A program made the position numbers and the translations under genes. 5,070 nucleotides of DNA. It comes from Clostridia bacterium. GTDB taxonomy: Bacteria > Bacillota > Clostridia > Lachnospirales > CAG-274. Positions 1 through 5,070 of the stretch are shown here, piece by piece. Under the pieces are notes generated by a model. That model saw only the letters and a program-made list of their open reading frames with translations, had not been told where the DNA came from and did no database searches. Position 1 is the stretch's first letter; every line of letters begins with the position of its first letter. Where the stretch lies: NCBI GenBank assembly GCA_030536675.1, contig JAUNPM010000131.1, positions 1 through 5,070 on the forward strand, written 5' to 3'.

Positions 1-6
1 GCCGTG

Positions 7-80
7 TAGTTTGCGTTCTTGCTATGCAAGTACACAAACTAGTCCCCGTCCTCGGCGAAAATACGATTTCCGCCTGCGGA
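7..80. other. Cluster of hairpins, possible structured RNA or dispersed repeat
   Basis: Several inverted repeats are packed together. TAGTTTG (7-13) pairs with CAAACTA (35-41) and encloses CTTGC (18-22) pairing with GCAAG (26-30). GGCGAAAAT (54-62) pairs with ATTTCCGCC (66-74) across a 3-nt loop. TCCG (69-72) and CGGA (77-80) can also pair, in competition with the previous stem. The stretch is clearly richer in G+C than the DNA after it. The single mismatch in the 54-74 hairpin is A-C on the plus strand but a G-U wobble on the minus strand, which weakly favours a minus-strand RNA. An open frame crosses it, but without a ribosome binding site or recognisable protein. The element is cut by the window edge. 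I do not recognise an RNA family. Confidence 0.35.
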
Positions 81-160
81 TTAAAGTCTGCGACGCTAAT
101 TGCAAGTTATATGTTATAGTTATTCAAATTTTTTATAAAAATAGGATTCTTGACAATCTG

Positions 161-189
161 AAAAAAATGACCTTAACGGTCATTTTTTT
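161..189. terminator. Bidirectional rho-independent terminator
   Basis: A perfect 12-bp inverted repeat joins AAAAAAATGACC (161-172) to GGTCATTTTTTT (178-189) around a 5-nt loop. The GACC/GGTC core is flanked by an A-tract and a T-tract, so the hairpin can act as an intrinsic terminator on either strand. On the plus strand it would end a transcript entering from the left of the window. On the minus strand it would end any RNA coming from the 224-302 stem-loops. Confidence 0.75.
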
Positions 190-223
190 AGGATAAAAGG
201 AAATCAAATTAAAAAATTAAAAT

Positions 224-302
224 TGCCGGAGCCACAAAAGAGGAGTTACAAAAGACTCCGGCATATGGGTTGAGGAAAGAATTAGGGGCAAAAACCTCAA
301 CC
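224..302. other. Two adjacent stem-loops, one built on a 14-bp tandem repeat
   Basis: The first stem is TGCCGGAG (224-231) with CTCCGGCA (256-263), 8 bp around a 24-nt loop. The second, four bases later, is GGTTGAGG (268-275) with CCTCAACC (295-302), 8 bp around a 19-nt loop. The first stem-loop contains two tandem copies of GGAGYYACAAAAGA (228-241 and 242-255, 12 of 14 identical) followed by CTCC. That CTCC can pair with GGAG of either copy, so two mutually exclusive folds exist. No coding frame fits. Two perfect 8-bp stems in otherwise AT-rich DNA suggest a structured RNA or a protein-binding region. No known riboswitch consensus was recognised, and the strand is uncertain. Confidence 0.45.
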
Positions 303-568
303 ACAATATTATGATACAATATAATTATTAACAAAGTATTAATTGAAGATTAAAAAATAATTAAAATTGTGGAAAATTGCAGGTTTTTCTAAGTTTGTGT
401 TAGAAATATAAAAGCAATATACGTGTAATATACGAACAATATACAACGATGAATTTTTTGAGCATTTTTTCTTATTATTTTCATATGGTATGGTCTGTAT
501 TTTATCTGCGGCTTCAAGGAGCAGGGAAAGTTTAAGCTGTGCATCTATAATAGCCGATAAGTATTATT
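303..568. other. AT-rich intergenic stretch without a supported gene
   Basis: No plausible protein gene was found on either strand. The stretch holds the phased repeat array at 405-448 and a locally more GC-rich segment at about 502-556. On the minus strand, about 72 codons from roughly 559 down to 347 read open, starting with residues such as SAIIDAQLKLSLLLEAADK, but there is no ATG or GTG start with a ribosome binding site. It could be a degraded gene fragment or chance. Confidence 0.4.
405..448. repeat. Four in-phase 11-bp direct repeats (AATATAC + 4 bp), operator-like
   Basis: AATATAC occurs exactly at 416-422, 427-433 and 438-444, each start 11 bp after the previous one. A 6-of-7 copy, AATATAA, sits exactly in register at 405-411. 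The 4-bp spacers differ (AAGC, GTGT, GAAC), so only the 7-mer is repeated. An 11-bp period places all copies on about the same face of the helix. Seven-base direct repeats with 4-bp gaps are the known layout of PhoB/OmpR-family response regulator sites, so an operator is the simplest inference. The closest strong promoter begins 121 bp to the right. Confidence 0.55.
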
Positions 569-597
569 TTGACAAAACTTTAAAAATATGATATAAT
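569..597 (+). promoter_or_regulatory. Perfect-consensus sigma-A promoter, distal to hom (P1)
   Basis: TTGACA (569-574), a 17-bp spacer, and TATAAT (592-597) match the vegetative consensus at every position. A TGa extended -10 element (589-591) lies directly upstream. The predicted start is near 604, which leaves a leader of about 195 nt before hom. No clear terminator, leader peptide with threonine codons, or T-box AGGGTGG motif was found in that leader. Confidence 0.75.
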
Positions 598-734
598 AAA
601 AAAAGATGATGGTGGGTTTAAATAATATATCTTATTTTAGGCGTTAGATAATTGGGGTCATATAATCCTTTTTTGATCTGCATTTTACAAGATGTTTATT
701 AAAATGAATAAATTGTATTTTTATGGTGTGGGTG

Positions 735-763
735 TTGATTAAATTTTTGTTTTGTGGTAAAAT
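735..763 (+). promoter_or_regulatory. Second sigma-A-like promoter, proximal to hom (P2)
   Basis: TTGATT (735-740), a 17-bp spacer, and TAAAAT (758-763) are preceded by TGg at 755-757, an extended -10 element. Transcription would start near 770 and give a leader of about 30 nt. The -10 region overlaps the GTG at 754, which argues against that codon as the hom start. Confidence 0.55.
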
Positions 764-798
764 TATTAAAACAAATTTTGTTCGGGAGAGAGATAACA

Positions 799-2076
799 AT
801 GGAAAACATAAAAATTGCAATTTTAGGTGCGGGAACTGTAGGCACAGGTGTGTACAAGCTAATGGAAAGACAGAAGGGGGAAATGATACACAAGATTGGG
901 AGCAATATGGAAATTGCAAAAATACTTGTGAGAAACAAAAACAAGTCAAGAGAAGGCATTAATAGGGAGCTGCTTACAGATGATTTTGATGAAATTTTAA
1001 ATGATGAAAGCATAAGCATTGTTGTGGAGGTTATGGGAGGAATAGAGCCTGCTAAGACTTATATTGAAAAGGCCTTGAGAAAGGGCAAGCACATTGTAAC
1101 GGCTAACAAGGACCTTATGGCATCAGAGGGTCACAGGCTTATGGAAATTGCCAAGGAAAACAAGTGCGACATATTATTTGAAGCGGCGGTTGCAGGGGCA
1201 ATACCTATAATCAGACCCCTTAAGCAGTGTCTTGCGGGGAATTATATAACGGAAATAATGGGTATTGTAAACGGAACAACGAACTTTATACTTACTAAAA
1301 TGACAAAGGACGGTATGGAATTTGATGAGGCTCTTAAAATGGCTCAGGAGCTTGGATATGCCGAGGCTGATCCCACTGCGGACATAGAAGGCTATGACGC
1401 AGGAAGAAAAATTGCAATTATGGCTTCAATTGCTTTTAATTCAAGGGTCACATTTGATGATGTGTATACTGAGGGTATTACTAAAATAACGGCAAAGGAT
1501 ATTAAATATGCAAAGGATATGGAGTGCGACATTAAGCTCCTTGGCGTTGCAAAAAATACGGATACGGGAATTGAGGTCAAGGTGCACCCAATGCTTATAC
1601 CAAGCTCTCACCCTTTAGCTTCCGTAAATGATTCCTTTAATGCGGTGTTTGTTCACGGTGACGCTGTTGACGACGCTATGTTTATGGGAAGAGGTGCGGG
1701 AGAGCTGCCTACTGCAAGTGCCGTAATGGGGGATATAATTGATGTTGCAAGAAACATTGAGTTTAAATGCAGCGGAAGAATAGGCTGTACCTGTTACAAA
1801 AATATACCTGTAAAGAGCATTGACGATACGGAGAGCAAATATTTTATGAGAATGCAGGTGGACGACAGACCGGGAGTGTTGGCAAGCGTTGCAAGTGTTC
1901 TTGGAAACACAGATGTGGGTATTGACAGAGTTATACAGAAAACAAAGAAAGAAAACACGGCTGAGCTTGTTGTAATTACAGATTCGGTCATAGAAAAGAA
2001 TTTTAAAGACGCTTTGGCTATATTTAAGGGTATGGCAATGATAAAGGAAATTTCTTCTATTATAAGGGTATATTAA
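799..2076 (+). CDS. hom: Homoserine dehydrogenase with C-terminal ACT domain
   Basis: This cytosolic enzyme reduces aspartate-4-semialdehyde to homoserine with NAD(P)H, at the branch leading to threonine and methionine. The protein has 425 residues, a usual length for the ACT-containing bacterial form. The N-terminal Rossmann fold shows GAGTVG at 10-15. TANKDL at 101-106 carries the conserved Lys104, and GIVNGTTNFIL at 155-165 is a family hallmark. E189, D195, D200 and K204 align with the yeast catalytic and substrate residues E208, D214, D219 and K223. Residues from about 348 to 425 form an ACT domain (DDRPGVLASVASVLG), the usual site of threonine feedback inhibition. ATG at 799 is chosen because GGGAG (784-788) lies correctly upstream and homology begins at once; the in-frame GTG at 754 overlaps promoter P2. 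No thrB or thrC follows, and a terminator lies just downstream, so the gene appears monocistronic. Confidence 0.96.
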   Translation: MENIKIAILGAGTVGTGVYKLMERQKGEMIHKIGSNMEIAKILVRNKNKSREGINRELLTDDFDEILNDESISIVVEVMGGIEPAKTYIEKALRKGKHIVTANKDLMASEGHRLMEIAKENKCDILFEAAVAGAIPIIRPLKQCLAGNYITEIMGIVNGTTNFILTKMTKDGMEFDEALKMAQELGYAEADPTADIEGYDAGRKIAIMASIAFNSRVTFDDVYTEGITKITAKDIKYAKDMECDIKLLGVAKNTDTGIEVKVHPMLIPSSHPLASVNDSFNAVFVHGDAVDDAMFMGRGAGELPTASAVMGDIIDVARNIEFKCSGRIGCTCYKNIPVKSIDDTESKYFMRMQVDDRPGVLASVASVLGNTDVGIDRVIQKTKKENTAELVVITDSVIEKNFKDALAIFKGMAMIKEISSIIRVY

Positions 2077-2120
2077 AGAAGTGTAAAATAAAAGAGTGTA
2101 AATTTGCAGGGGGATGCTAA

Positions 2121-2158
2121 AAAGCGGGAACTTTCGGCAGTTCCCCCTTTCTTATTTT
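2121..2158. terminator. Shared bidirectional terminator of hom and the converging small gene
   Basis: GGGAACT (2126-2132) pairs with AGTTCCC (2139-2145) around a 6-nt TTCGGC loop. The stem extends past one mismatch through AAAG (2121-2124) and CTTT (2147-2150). On the plus strand it is followed by a T-rich tail (2148-2158) and lies about 45 bp after the hom stop. On the minus strand it is followed by CTTTTT and lies about 30 bp after the small gene's stop, so it probably serves both. Confidence 0.8.
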
Positions 2159-2182
2159 GATAGGTGTATGTTAAAAAACATA

Positions 2183-2425
2183 TTACATATATTCAATATT
2201 GTTGTTGCCAAAGGTTATGCCTTCGGGAGTTATGCACATACGGGCTTTTTTGTCATTTTGGTGGATAATGTCTACAAGTCCGTTTTCCTTAAGCTCATCT
2301 ATGGCGCTGTTTATTTGTGATATTTCATTTTCACTTGTGGTTTTGTAAAAATAAGTATAGGTATCGCCTCCCGTTAAATAAGACTGATACACTCTGTTGA
2401 AAATTCTCTTTGCGGTAACTGTCAT
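2183..2425 (-). CDS. Small winged-helix-like protein, divergent from the urease operon
   Basis: I do not recognise the family. The 80-residue product has no signal peptide or membrane segment. Residues 31-56 look like a helix-turn-helix (ISQINSAIDELKENGLVDII), with the spacing of a winged-helix recognition helix. Residues 59-72 (KKARMCITPEGITF) resemble the beta wing, where an I/L-TPEGI turn is common in small winged-helix regulators. The start is the internal ATG at 2425: AGAGGTGA (2431-2438, read on the minus strand) lies 8 nt upstream by its AGAGG core, whereas the more distal in-frame ATG at 2461 has no ribosome binding site and would add only 12 residues of low complexity. It has its own consensus promoter and is divergent from ureA, so it may be a local regulator of urease or of itself. 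DNA binding is inference. Confidence 0.72.
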   Translation of the reverse strand: MTVTAKRIFNRVYQSYLTGGDTYTYFYKTTSENEISQINSAIDELKENGLVDIIHQNDKKARMCITPEGITFGNNNIEYM

Positions 2426-2484
2426 AAAATTCACCTCTGTGTTAATATTTATATCCGACATAATAACTAATTTGTGTAAATATA

Positions 2485-2513
2485 ATTATATATTATTTTG
2501 TGGAAAAAGTCAA
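2485..2513 (-). promoter_or_regulatory. Sigma-A promoter of the small winged-helix-like gene
   Basis: On the minus strand, TTGACT (2513-2508), a 17-bp spacer and TATAAT (2490-2485) give an almost perfect vegetative promoter. Transcription should start near 2478, about 53 nt before the start codon at 2425. That placement supports the ATG at 2425 over the one at 2461. Confidence 0.75.
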
Positions 2514-2571
2514 GTTATATAAATAAAATTATAATTATTTTAGCGAATTTGACTAAATGTAAAATTAAATA

Positions 2572-2600
2572 TTGATTTTGTTATAAAGTTGATATATACT
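2572..2600 (+). promoter_or_regulatory. Sigma-A promoter of the urease operon
   Basis: TTGATT (2572-2577), a 17-bp spacer and TATACT (2595-2600) form a good vegetative promoter. The predicted start near 2607 leaves about 58 nt of leader, most of it taken up by the terminator-like hairpin at 2618-2650. The minus-strand promoter's -35 box lies about 60 bp away, so one bound regulator could affect both. Confidence 0.65.
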
Positions 2601-2617
2601 GTAATAAGTAAACAGGT

Positions 2618-2650
2618 AAGGGCGCCATTATGGCGCCCTTTTGTCTTTTC
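2618..2650 (+). terminator. Terminator-like hairpin in the ureA leader (possible attenuator)
   Basis: AAGGGCGCCA (2618-2627) and TGGCGCCCTT (2631-2640) form a perfect 10-bp, GC-rich stem with a 3-nt loop, followed by TTGTCTTTT. This has the form of an intrinsic terminator. It lies after the predicted transcription start and ends just before the GGAGG of ureA at 2651. No plus-strand gene lies between it and hom, which has its own terminator. Attenuation of the operon, a 5' mRNA-stabilising hairpin, and insulation from read-through are all possible. Confidence 0.7.
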
Positions 2651-2664
2651 GGAGGTAAAATAAT

Positions 2665-2967
2665 ATGAGATTAAATCCTAAGGAACAGGAAAAGCTGATG
2701 CTGCATATGGCAGGTATGCTTGCAAAGGAGAGAAAAGAAAGAGGTCTTAAATTAAATTATATTGAGGCTGTTGCATATATAAGCTCCGAGCTTTTGGAGC
2801 TTGCAAGGGACGGTAAAAGCGTTGCGGAGCTAATGAATTTGGGAACTAAAATGCTGACCTCAGACGATGTTATGGAGGGCGTGGCGGATATGGTACACGA
2901 GGTCCAGGTTGAAGCCACATTTCCAGACGGAACAAAGCTTGTGACAGTGCATAATCCTATAGTGTAA
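2665..2967 (+). CDS. ureA: Urease subunit gamma
   Basis: This is the small structural subunit of nickel urease, which forms the (UreABC)3 core with the beta and alpha subunits and hydrolyses urea to ammonia and carbamate in the cytoplasm. At 100 residues it has exactly the length of the Klebsiella UreA gamma chain. Family signatures are GLKLNY at 27-32, ARDGKSV at 47-53, VMEGV at 69-73, and the C-terminal block VEATFPDGTKLVTVHNPI at 82-99. ATG is preceded by GGAGG (2651-2655) at 9 nt. It is the first gene of the operon, and ureB starts 12 bp after its stop. It is separate from ureB, unlike the fused gamma-beta chain of Helicobacter. Its leader contains a terminator-like hairpin. Confidence 0.98.
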   Translation: MRLNPKEQEKLMLHMAGMLAKERKERGLKLNYIEAVAYISSELLELARDGKSVAELMNLGTKMLTSDDVMEGVADMVHEVQVEATFPDGTKLVTVHNPIV

Positions 2968-2979
2968 GGAGTGTTATAA

Positions 2980-3342
2980 ATGAAGATAGGCGAAATTATG
3001 CCTTTGGAAAGAGATATAGAAATAAACAAGGGCAGGAAAAGTGTTGTAATAACAGTGGCAAATACAGGGGACAGACCTATACAGGTAGGCTCTCACTTCC
3101 ATTTTTTTGAAGTAAACAGATTTTTGAAATTTGACAGAGAAAAGGCTTACGGAATGAGGCTGGATATTCCGTCGGGAAATGCAGTGAGATTTGAACCGGG
3201 GGAAGAAAAAAGCGTTACTCTTGTGGAAATAGGCGGAAAGAAAAGAGTGTTTGGTCTTAACGGACTTACGGAGGGCTTTACATCGGATAAAAACAAGGCT
3301 GAATGTCTTGACAAGGCTCTTAAAAAAGGGTTTGGGAGGTAA
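2980..3342 (+). CDS. ureB: Urease subunit beta
   Basis: This is the second structural subunit of the urease trimer. It packs against the alpha subunit and carries no catalytic residues. The family core is clear: NTGDRPIQVGSHFHFFEVN at 28-46, FDR at 51-53, MRLDIPSGNAVRFEPGE at 59-75, and the turn before FGLNG at 91-95. At 120 residues it is longer than the 106-residue Klebsiella chain. The extra length is a lysine-rich C-terminal tail (about 101-120), of a kind also found in Gram-positive ureases. AAGGAG (2966-2971) overlaps the ureA stop codon and lies 8 nt before the ATG, which indicates translation within one mRNA. Confidence 0.98.
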   Translation: MKIGEIMPLERDIEINKGRKSVVITVANTGDRPIQVGSHFHFFEVNRFLKFDREKAYGMRLDIPSGNAVRFEPGEEKSVTLVEIGGKKRVFGLNGLTEGFTSDKNKAECLDKALKKGFGR

Positions 3343-3347
3343 AGAAA

Positions 3348-5063
3348 ATGGCAAAAATAAGCGGAAGTAAATATGCAATGATGTACGGTCCCACAACAGG
3401 GGATAGGGTAAGGCTTGCAGACACAAACCTTGTTATTGAAGTGGAAAAGGATATGACTGTGTACGGTGACGAGGCTAAATTCGGAGGCGGCAAAACCTTA
3501 CGTGACGGTATGGGTCAAAGTGTGAAAACAAGATCCTGTGACGGTGATCTTGACCTTATTATAACAAATGCTCTTATTGTGGACTACACGGGAATATATA
3601 AGGCTGACATAGGCATAAAAAACGGAATAATAAGCGGAATAGGTCACGGAGGAAATCCCGATATTATGGAAGGAGTAACTCCCGGAATGACTGTTGGGGC
3701 TTCCACAGAGGCTCTTGCGGGAGAGGGACTTATTGTGACTGCGGGAGGAATTGACTCTCATATTCATTTTATATGTCCACAGCAGGTGGAATGTGCTCTT
3801 TACAGCGGAATAACAACAATGATAGGAGGAGGTACAGGCCCCGCAGACGGCACAAATGCCACTACCTGTACTCCCGGCACTTGGAATATTCACCAAATGC
3901 TAAAGGCGGCAGAGGAATATCCTATGAATTTGGGATTTATGGGAAAGGGAAACTGCGGCAGTAAGGCACCTCTTGAGGAACAGATAGAAGAGGGAGCTAT
4001 GGGACTTAAAATACACGAGGACTGGGGAGCTACTCCCGCAGTAATAGATAATGCTTTAAGTGTGGCTGACAAGTATGATGTGCAGGTTGCCATACATACG
4101 GACACATTAAACGAGGGGGGCTGTGTTGAGGACACTATAGAGGCTATAGGAGGAAGAACAATACATACTTTCCATACGGAGGGTGCAGGTGGCGGTCACG
4201 CTCCCGACATAATAAAGGCGGCAGGCTTTGAAAACATTCTTCCTTCATCTACAAATCCCACAATGCCTTTTACATTAAATACAATTGACGAGCATTTGGA
4301 TATGCTTATGGTGTGTCATCATTTGGATAACAAAATTCCCGAGGACGTGGCATTTGCCGATTCCAGAATAAGACCTGAAACAATTGCCGCTGAAGATGTT
4401 CTTCACGATATGGGTATATTTTCAATGATGAGCTCAGATTCACAGGCAATGGGCAGAATAGGAGAGGTCATAACAAGGACTTGGCAGACGGCTCATAAAA
4501 TGAAAGAGGAAAGAGGAAGGCTCCCCGAGGACAAGGAGGGCTGTGACAATTTCAGAGTTAAAAGGTATATTGCAAAATATACTATAAATCCTGCAATAAC
4601 AAACGGGATATCAGATTATGTAGGCTCTGTGGAGGTTGGAAAATTTGCTGACCTTGTGCTGTGGAATACGGCATTTTTCGGAGTTAAGCCTGATATTATA
4701 ATAAAAGGCGGTATGATAATCGCATCTAAAATGGGTGATGCAAATGCGTCAATACCTACTACACAGCCTGTAATGTATCAGCCTATGTTTGCCGCTCACG
4801 GAAAGGCAAAATACAACACTTCACTTACATTTGTGTCTAAGGCGGCTATGGAAAACAATATAAAGGAAAGGCTGGGACTTGAAAAAACGGTTGTGCCTGT
4901 TAAAAATTGCAGAAATATAGGTAAAAGACATATGAAGTTAAATAATTATGCTCCTAAAATCACCGTTGATCCCGAAACATACAAGGTGGAGGCTGACGGA
5001 ATTGAAATAACTTCAAAGCCTGCGGAAAAATTGCCTCTTACACAGTTATACAATTTGTTTTAA
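3348..5063 (+). CDS. ureC: Urease subunit alpha, catalytic
   Basis: This is the catalytic subunit, a metal-dependent amidohydrolase with a dinuclear nickel centre. At 571 residues it is close to the Klebsiella chain, with an offset of +4 that makes every key residue easy to place. Nickel ligands are H138 and H140 (GGIDSHIH), the lysine to be carbamylated K221 and neighbouring H223 (GLKIHEDWG), H250 (AIHTDT), H276 (HTFHTEGAGGGH), and D364 (MSSDSQAMGR). The mobile flap keeps C323 and H324 (MVCHHLD), and R340 lies in DSRIRPET. All are intact, so an active enzyme is expected once accessory proteins insert nickel. The ribosome binding site GGGAGG (3334-3339) lies inside the end of ureB, whose stop is only 5 bp before this ATG. 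No frameshift was seen. Confidence 0.99.
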   Translation: MAKISGSKYAMMYGPTTGDRVRLADTNLVIEVEKDMTVYGDEAKFGGGKTLRDGMGQSVKTRSCDGDLDLIITNALIVDYTGIYKADIGIKNGIISGIGHGGNPDIMEGVTPGMTVGASTEALAGEGLIVTAGGIDSHIHFICPQQVECALYSGITTMIGGGTGPADGTNATTCTPGTWNIHQMLKAAEEYPMNLGFMGKGNCGSKAPLEEQIEEGAMGLKIHEDWGATPAVIDNALSVADKYDVQVAIHTDTLNEGGCVEDTIEAIGGRTIHTFHTEGAGGGHAPDIIKAAGFENILPSSTNPTMPFTLNTIDEHLDMLMVCHHLDNKIPEDVAFADSRIRPETIAAEDVLHDMGIFSMMSSDSQAMGRIGEVITRTWQTAHKMKEERGRLPEDKEGCDNFRVKRYIAKYTINPAITNGISDYVGSVEVGKFADLVLWNTAFFGVKPDIIIKGGMIIASKMGDANASIPTTQPVMYQPMFAAHGKAKYNTSLTFVSKAAMENNIKERLGLEKTVVPVKNCRNIGKRHMKLNNYAPKITVDPETYKVEADGIEITSKPAEKLPLTQLYNLF

Positions 5064-5068
5064 GGAGG
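5064..5068 (+). promoter_or_regulatory. Ribosome binding site of the next, unseen operon gene
   Basis: GGAGG follows the ureC stop codon directly, with only two more bases before the window ends and no terminator. The operon therefore continues. In Firmicutes the usual next genes are the urease accessory genes, often ureE first, but that identity is not visible here. Confidence 0.75.
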
Positions 5069-5070
5069 AT

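Noticed and set aside
150..178. Promoter using TTGACA at 150-155
   Set aside because: The expected -10 position falls inside the terminator hairpin and reads TTAACG, a poor match.
11..196. 61-codon plus-strand open frame at the left edge
   Set aside because: It starts with TTG without a ribosome binding site, runs through hairpins and the 161-189 terminator, and gives an Arg/Cys-rich, unprotein-like sequence.
490..591. 33-codon plus-strand open frame beginning at ATG 490
   Set aside because: It has no ribosome binding site, overlaps the consensus promoter at 569-597, and resembles no known peptide.
606..647. 13-codon leader peptide for hom attenuation
   Set aside because: The ATG is within a few bases of the predicted transcription start, so there is no room for a ribosome binding site, and it contains no threonine codons.
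754..798. GTG-initiated, 15-residue longer form of homoserine dehydrogenase
   Set aside because: The extension has no ribosome binding site, overlaps the P2 -10 region, and precedes the usual N-terminus of the family.
2114..2320. 68-codon plus-strand open frame after hom
   Set aside because: It spans the bidirectional terminator and is antisense to the better-supported small gene at 2183-2425.
2549..2577. Alternative ureA promoter using TTGACT at 2549-2554
   Set aside because: No good -10 lies 16-18 bp downstream, whereas TTGATT at 2572 pairs with TATACT at the ideal distance.
2426..2664. Known nitrogen or nickel regulator sites (GlnR/TnrA TGTNA-N7-TNACA, CodY box, NikR GTATGA-N16-TCATAC)
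   Set aside because: No convincing match was found by eye; the partial TGTAA words are expected in AT-rich DNA.
2974..4135. Long antisense open frames across ureA, ureB and ureC
   Set aside because: They are shadows of strongly supported urease genes and encode Ser/Cys/Tyr-rich sequences without start signals.

Overview
The window reads as chromosomal DNA from a low-GC Gram-positive anaerobe, most likely a member of the Clostridia (Lachnospiraceae or a related family). The reasons are AT-rich intergenic DNA, strong GGAGG-type ribosome binding sites, consensus sigma-A promoters, frequent AGA and ATA codons, and urease subunits encoded as three separate small-medium-large genes. The taxonomic placement is inference.

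Layout. Positions 1-798 contain no convincing protein gene. This stretch holds a cluster of hairpins at the left edge (7-80), a bidirectional terminator-like hairpin (161-189), two adjacent long-armed stem-loops, one of them built on a 14-bp tandem repeat (224-302), a four-unit 11-bp direct-repeat array (405-448), and a perfect-consensus promoter (569-597). A second promoter (735-763) lies next to the first gene. Positions 799-2076 encode homoserine dehydrogenase (hom) with a C-terminal ACT domain. A hairpin at 2121-2158 probably ends both hom and the gene converging on it. Positions 2183-2425 on the minus strand encode an 80-residue protein with a winged-helix look. Positions 2665-5063 carry ureA, ureB and ureC in tight tandem, and the ribosome binding site of a further, unseen gene follows in the last seven bases.

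How the parts work together. Hom supplies homoserine for threonine and methionine synthesis and looks monocistronic. UreA, UreB and UreC are the three structural subunits of the nickel urease, which hydrolyses urea to ammonia and carbamate. All active-site residues I could check are present. The nickel-insertion accessory genes (ureE, F, G, D) are not in the window but probably follow, because the operon is still open at the right edge. The small winged-helix gene is divergent from the urease operon. A 239-bp region lies between the two coding regions and contains one sigma-A promoter in each direction, so the small protein is a candidate local regulator.

The most unusual point is a strong intrinsic-terminator-like hairpin (2618-2650) between the apparent urease promoter and the ureA ribosome binding site. 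It suggests control by premature termination, or a 5' stabilising hairpin. The second is the 11-bp-phased repeat array, whose geometry resembles an OmpR/PhoB-type operator. I see no mobile element, CRISPR array, tRNA or rRNA.
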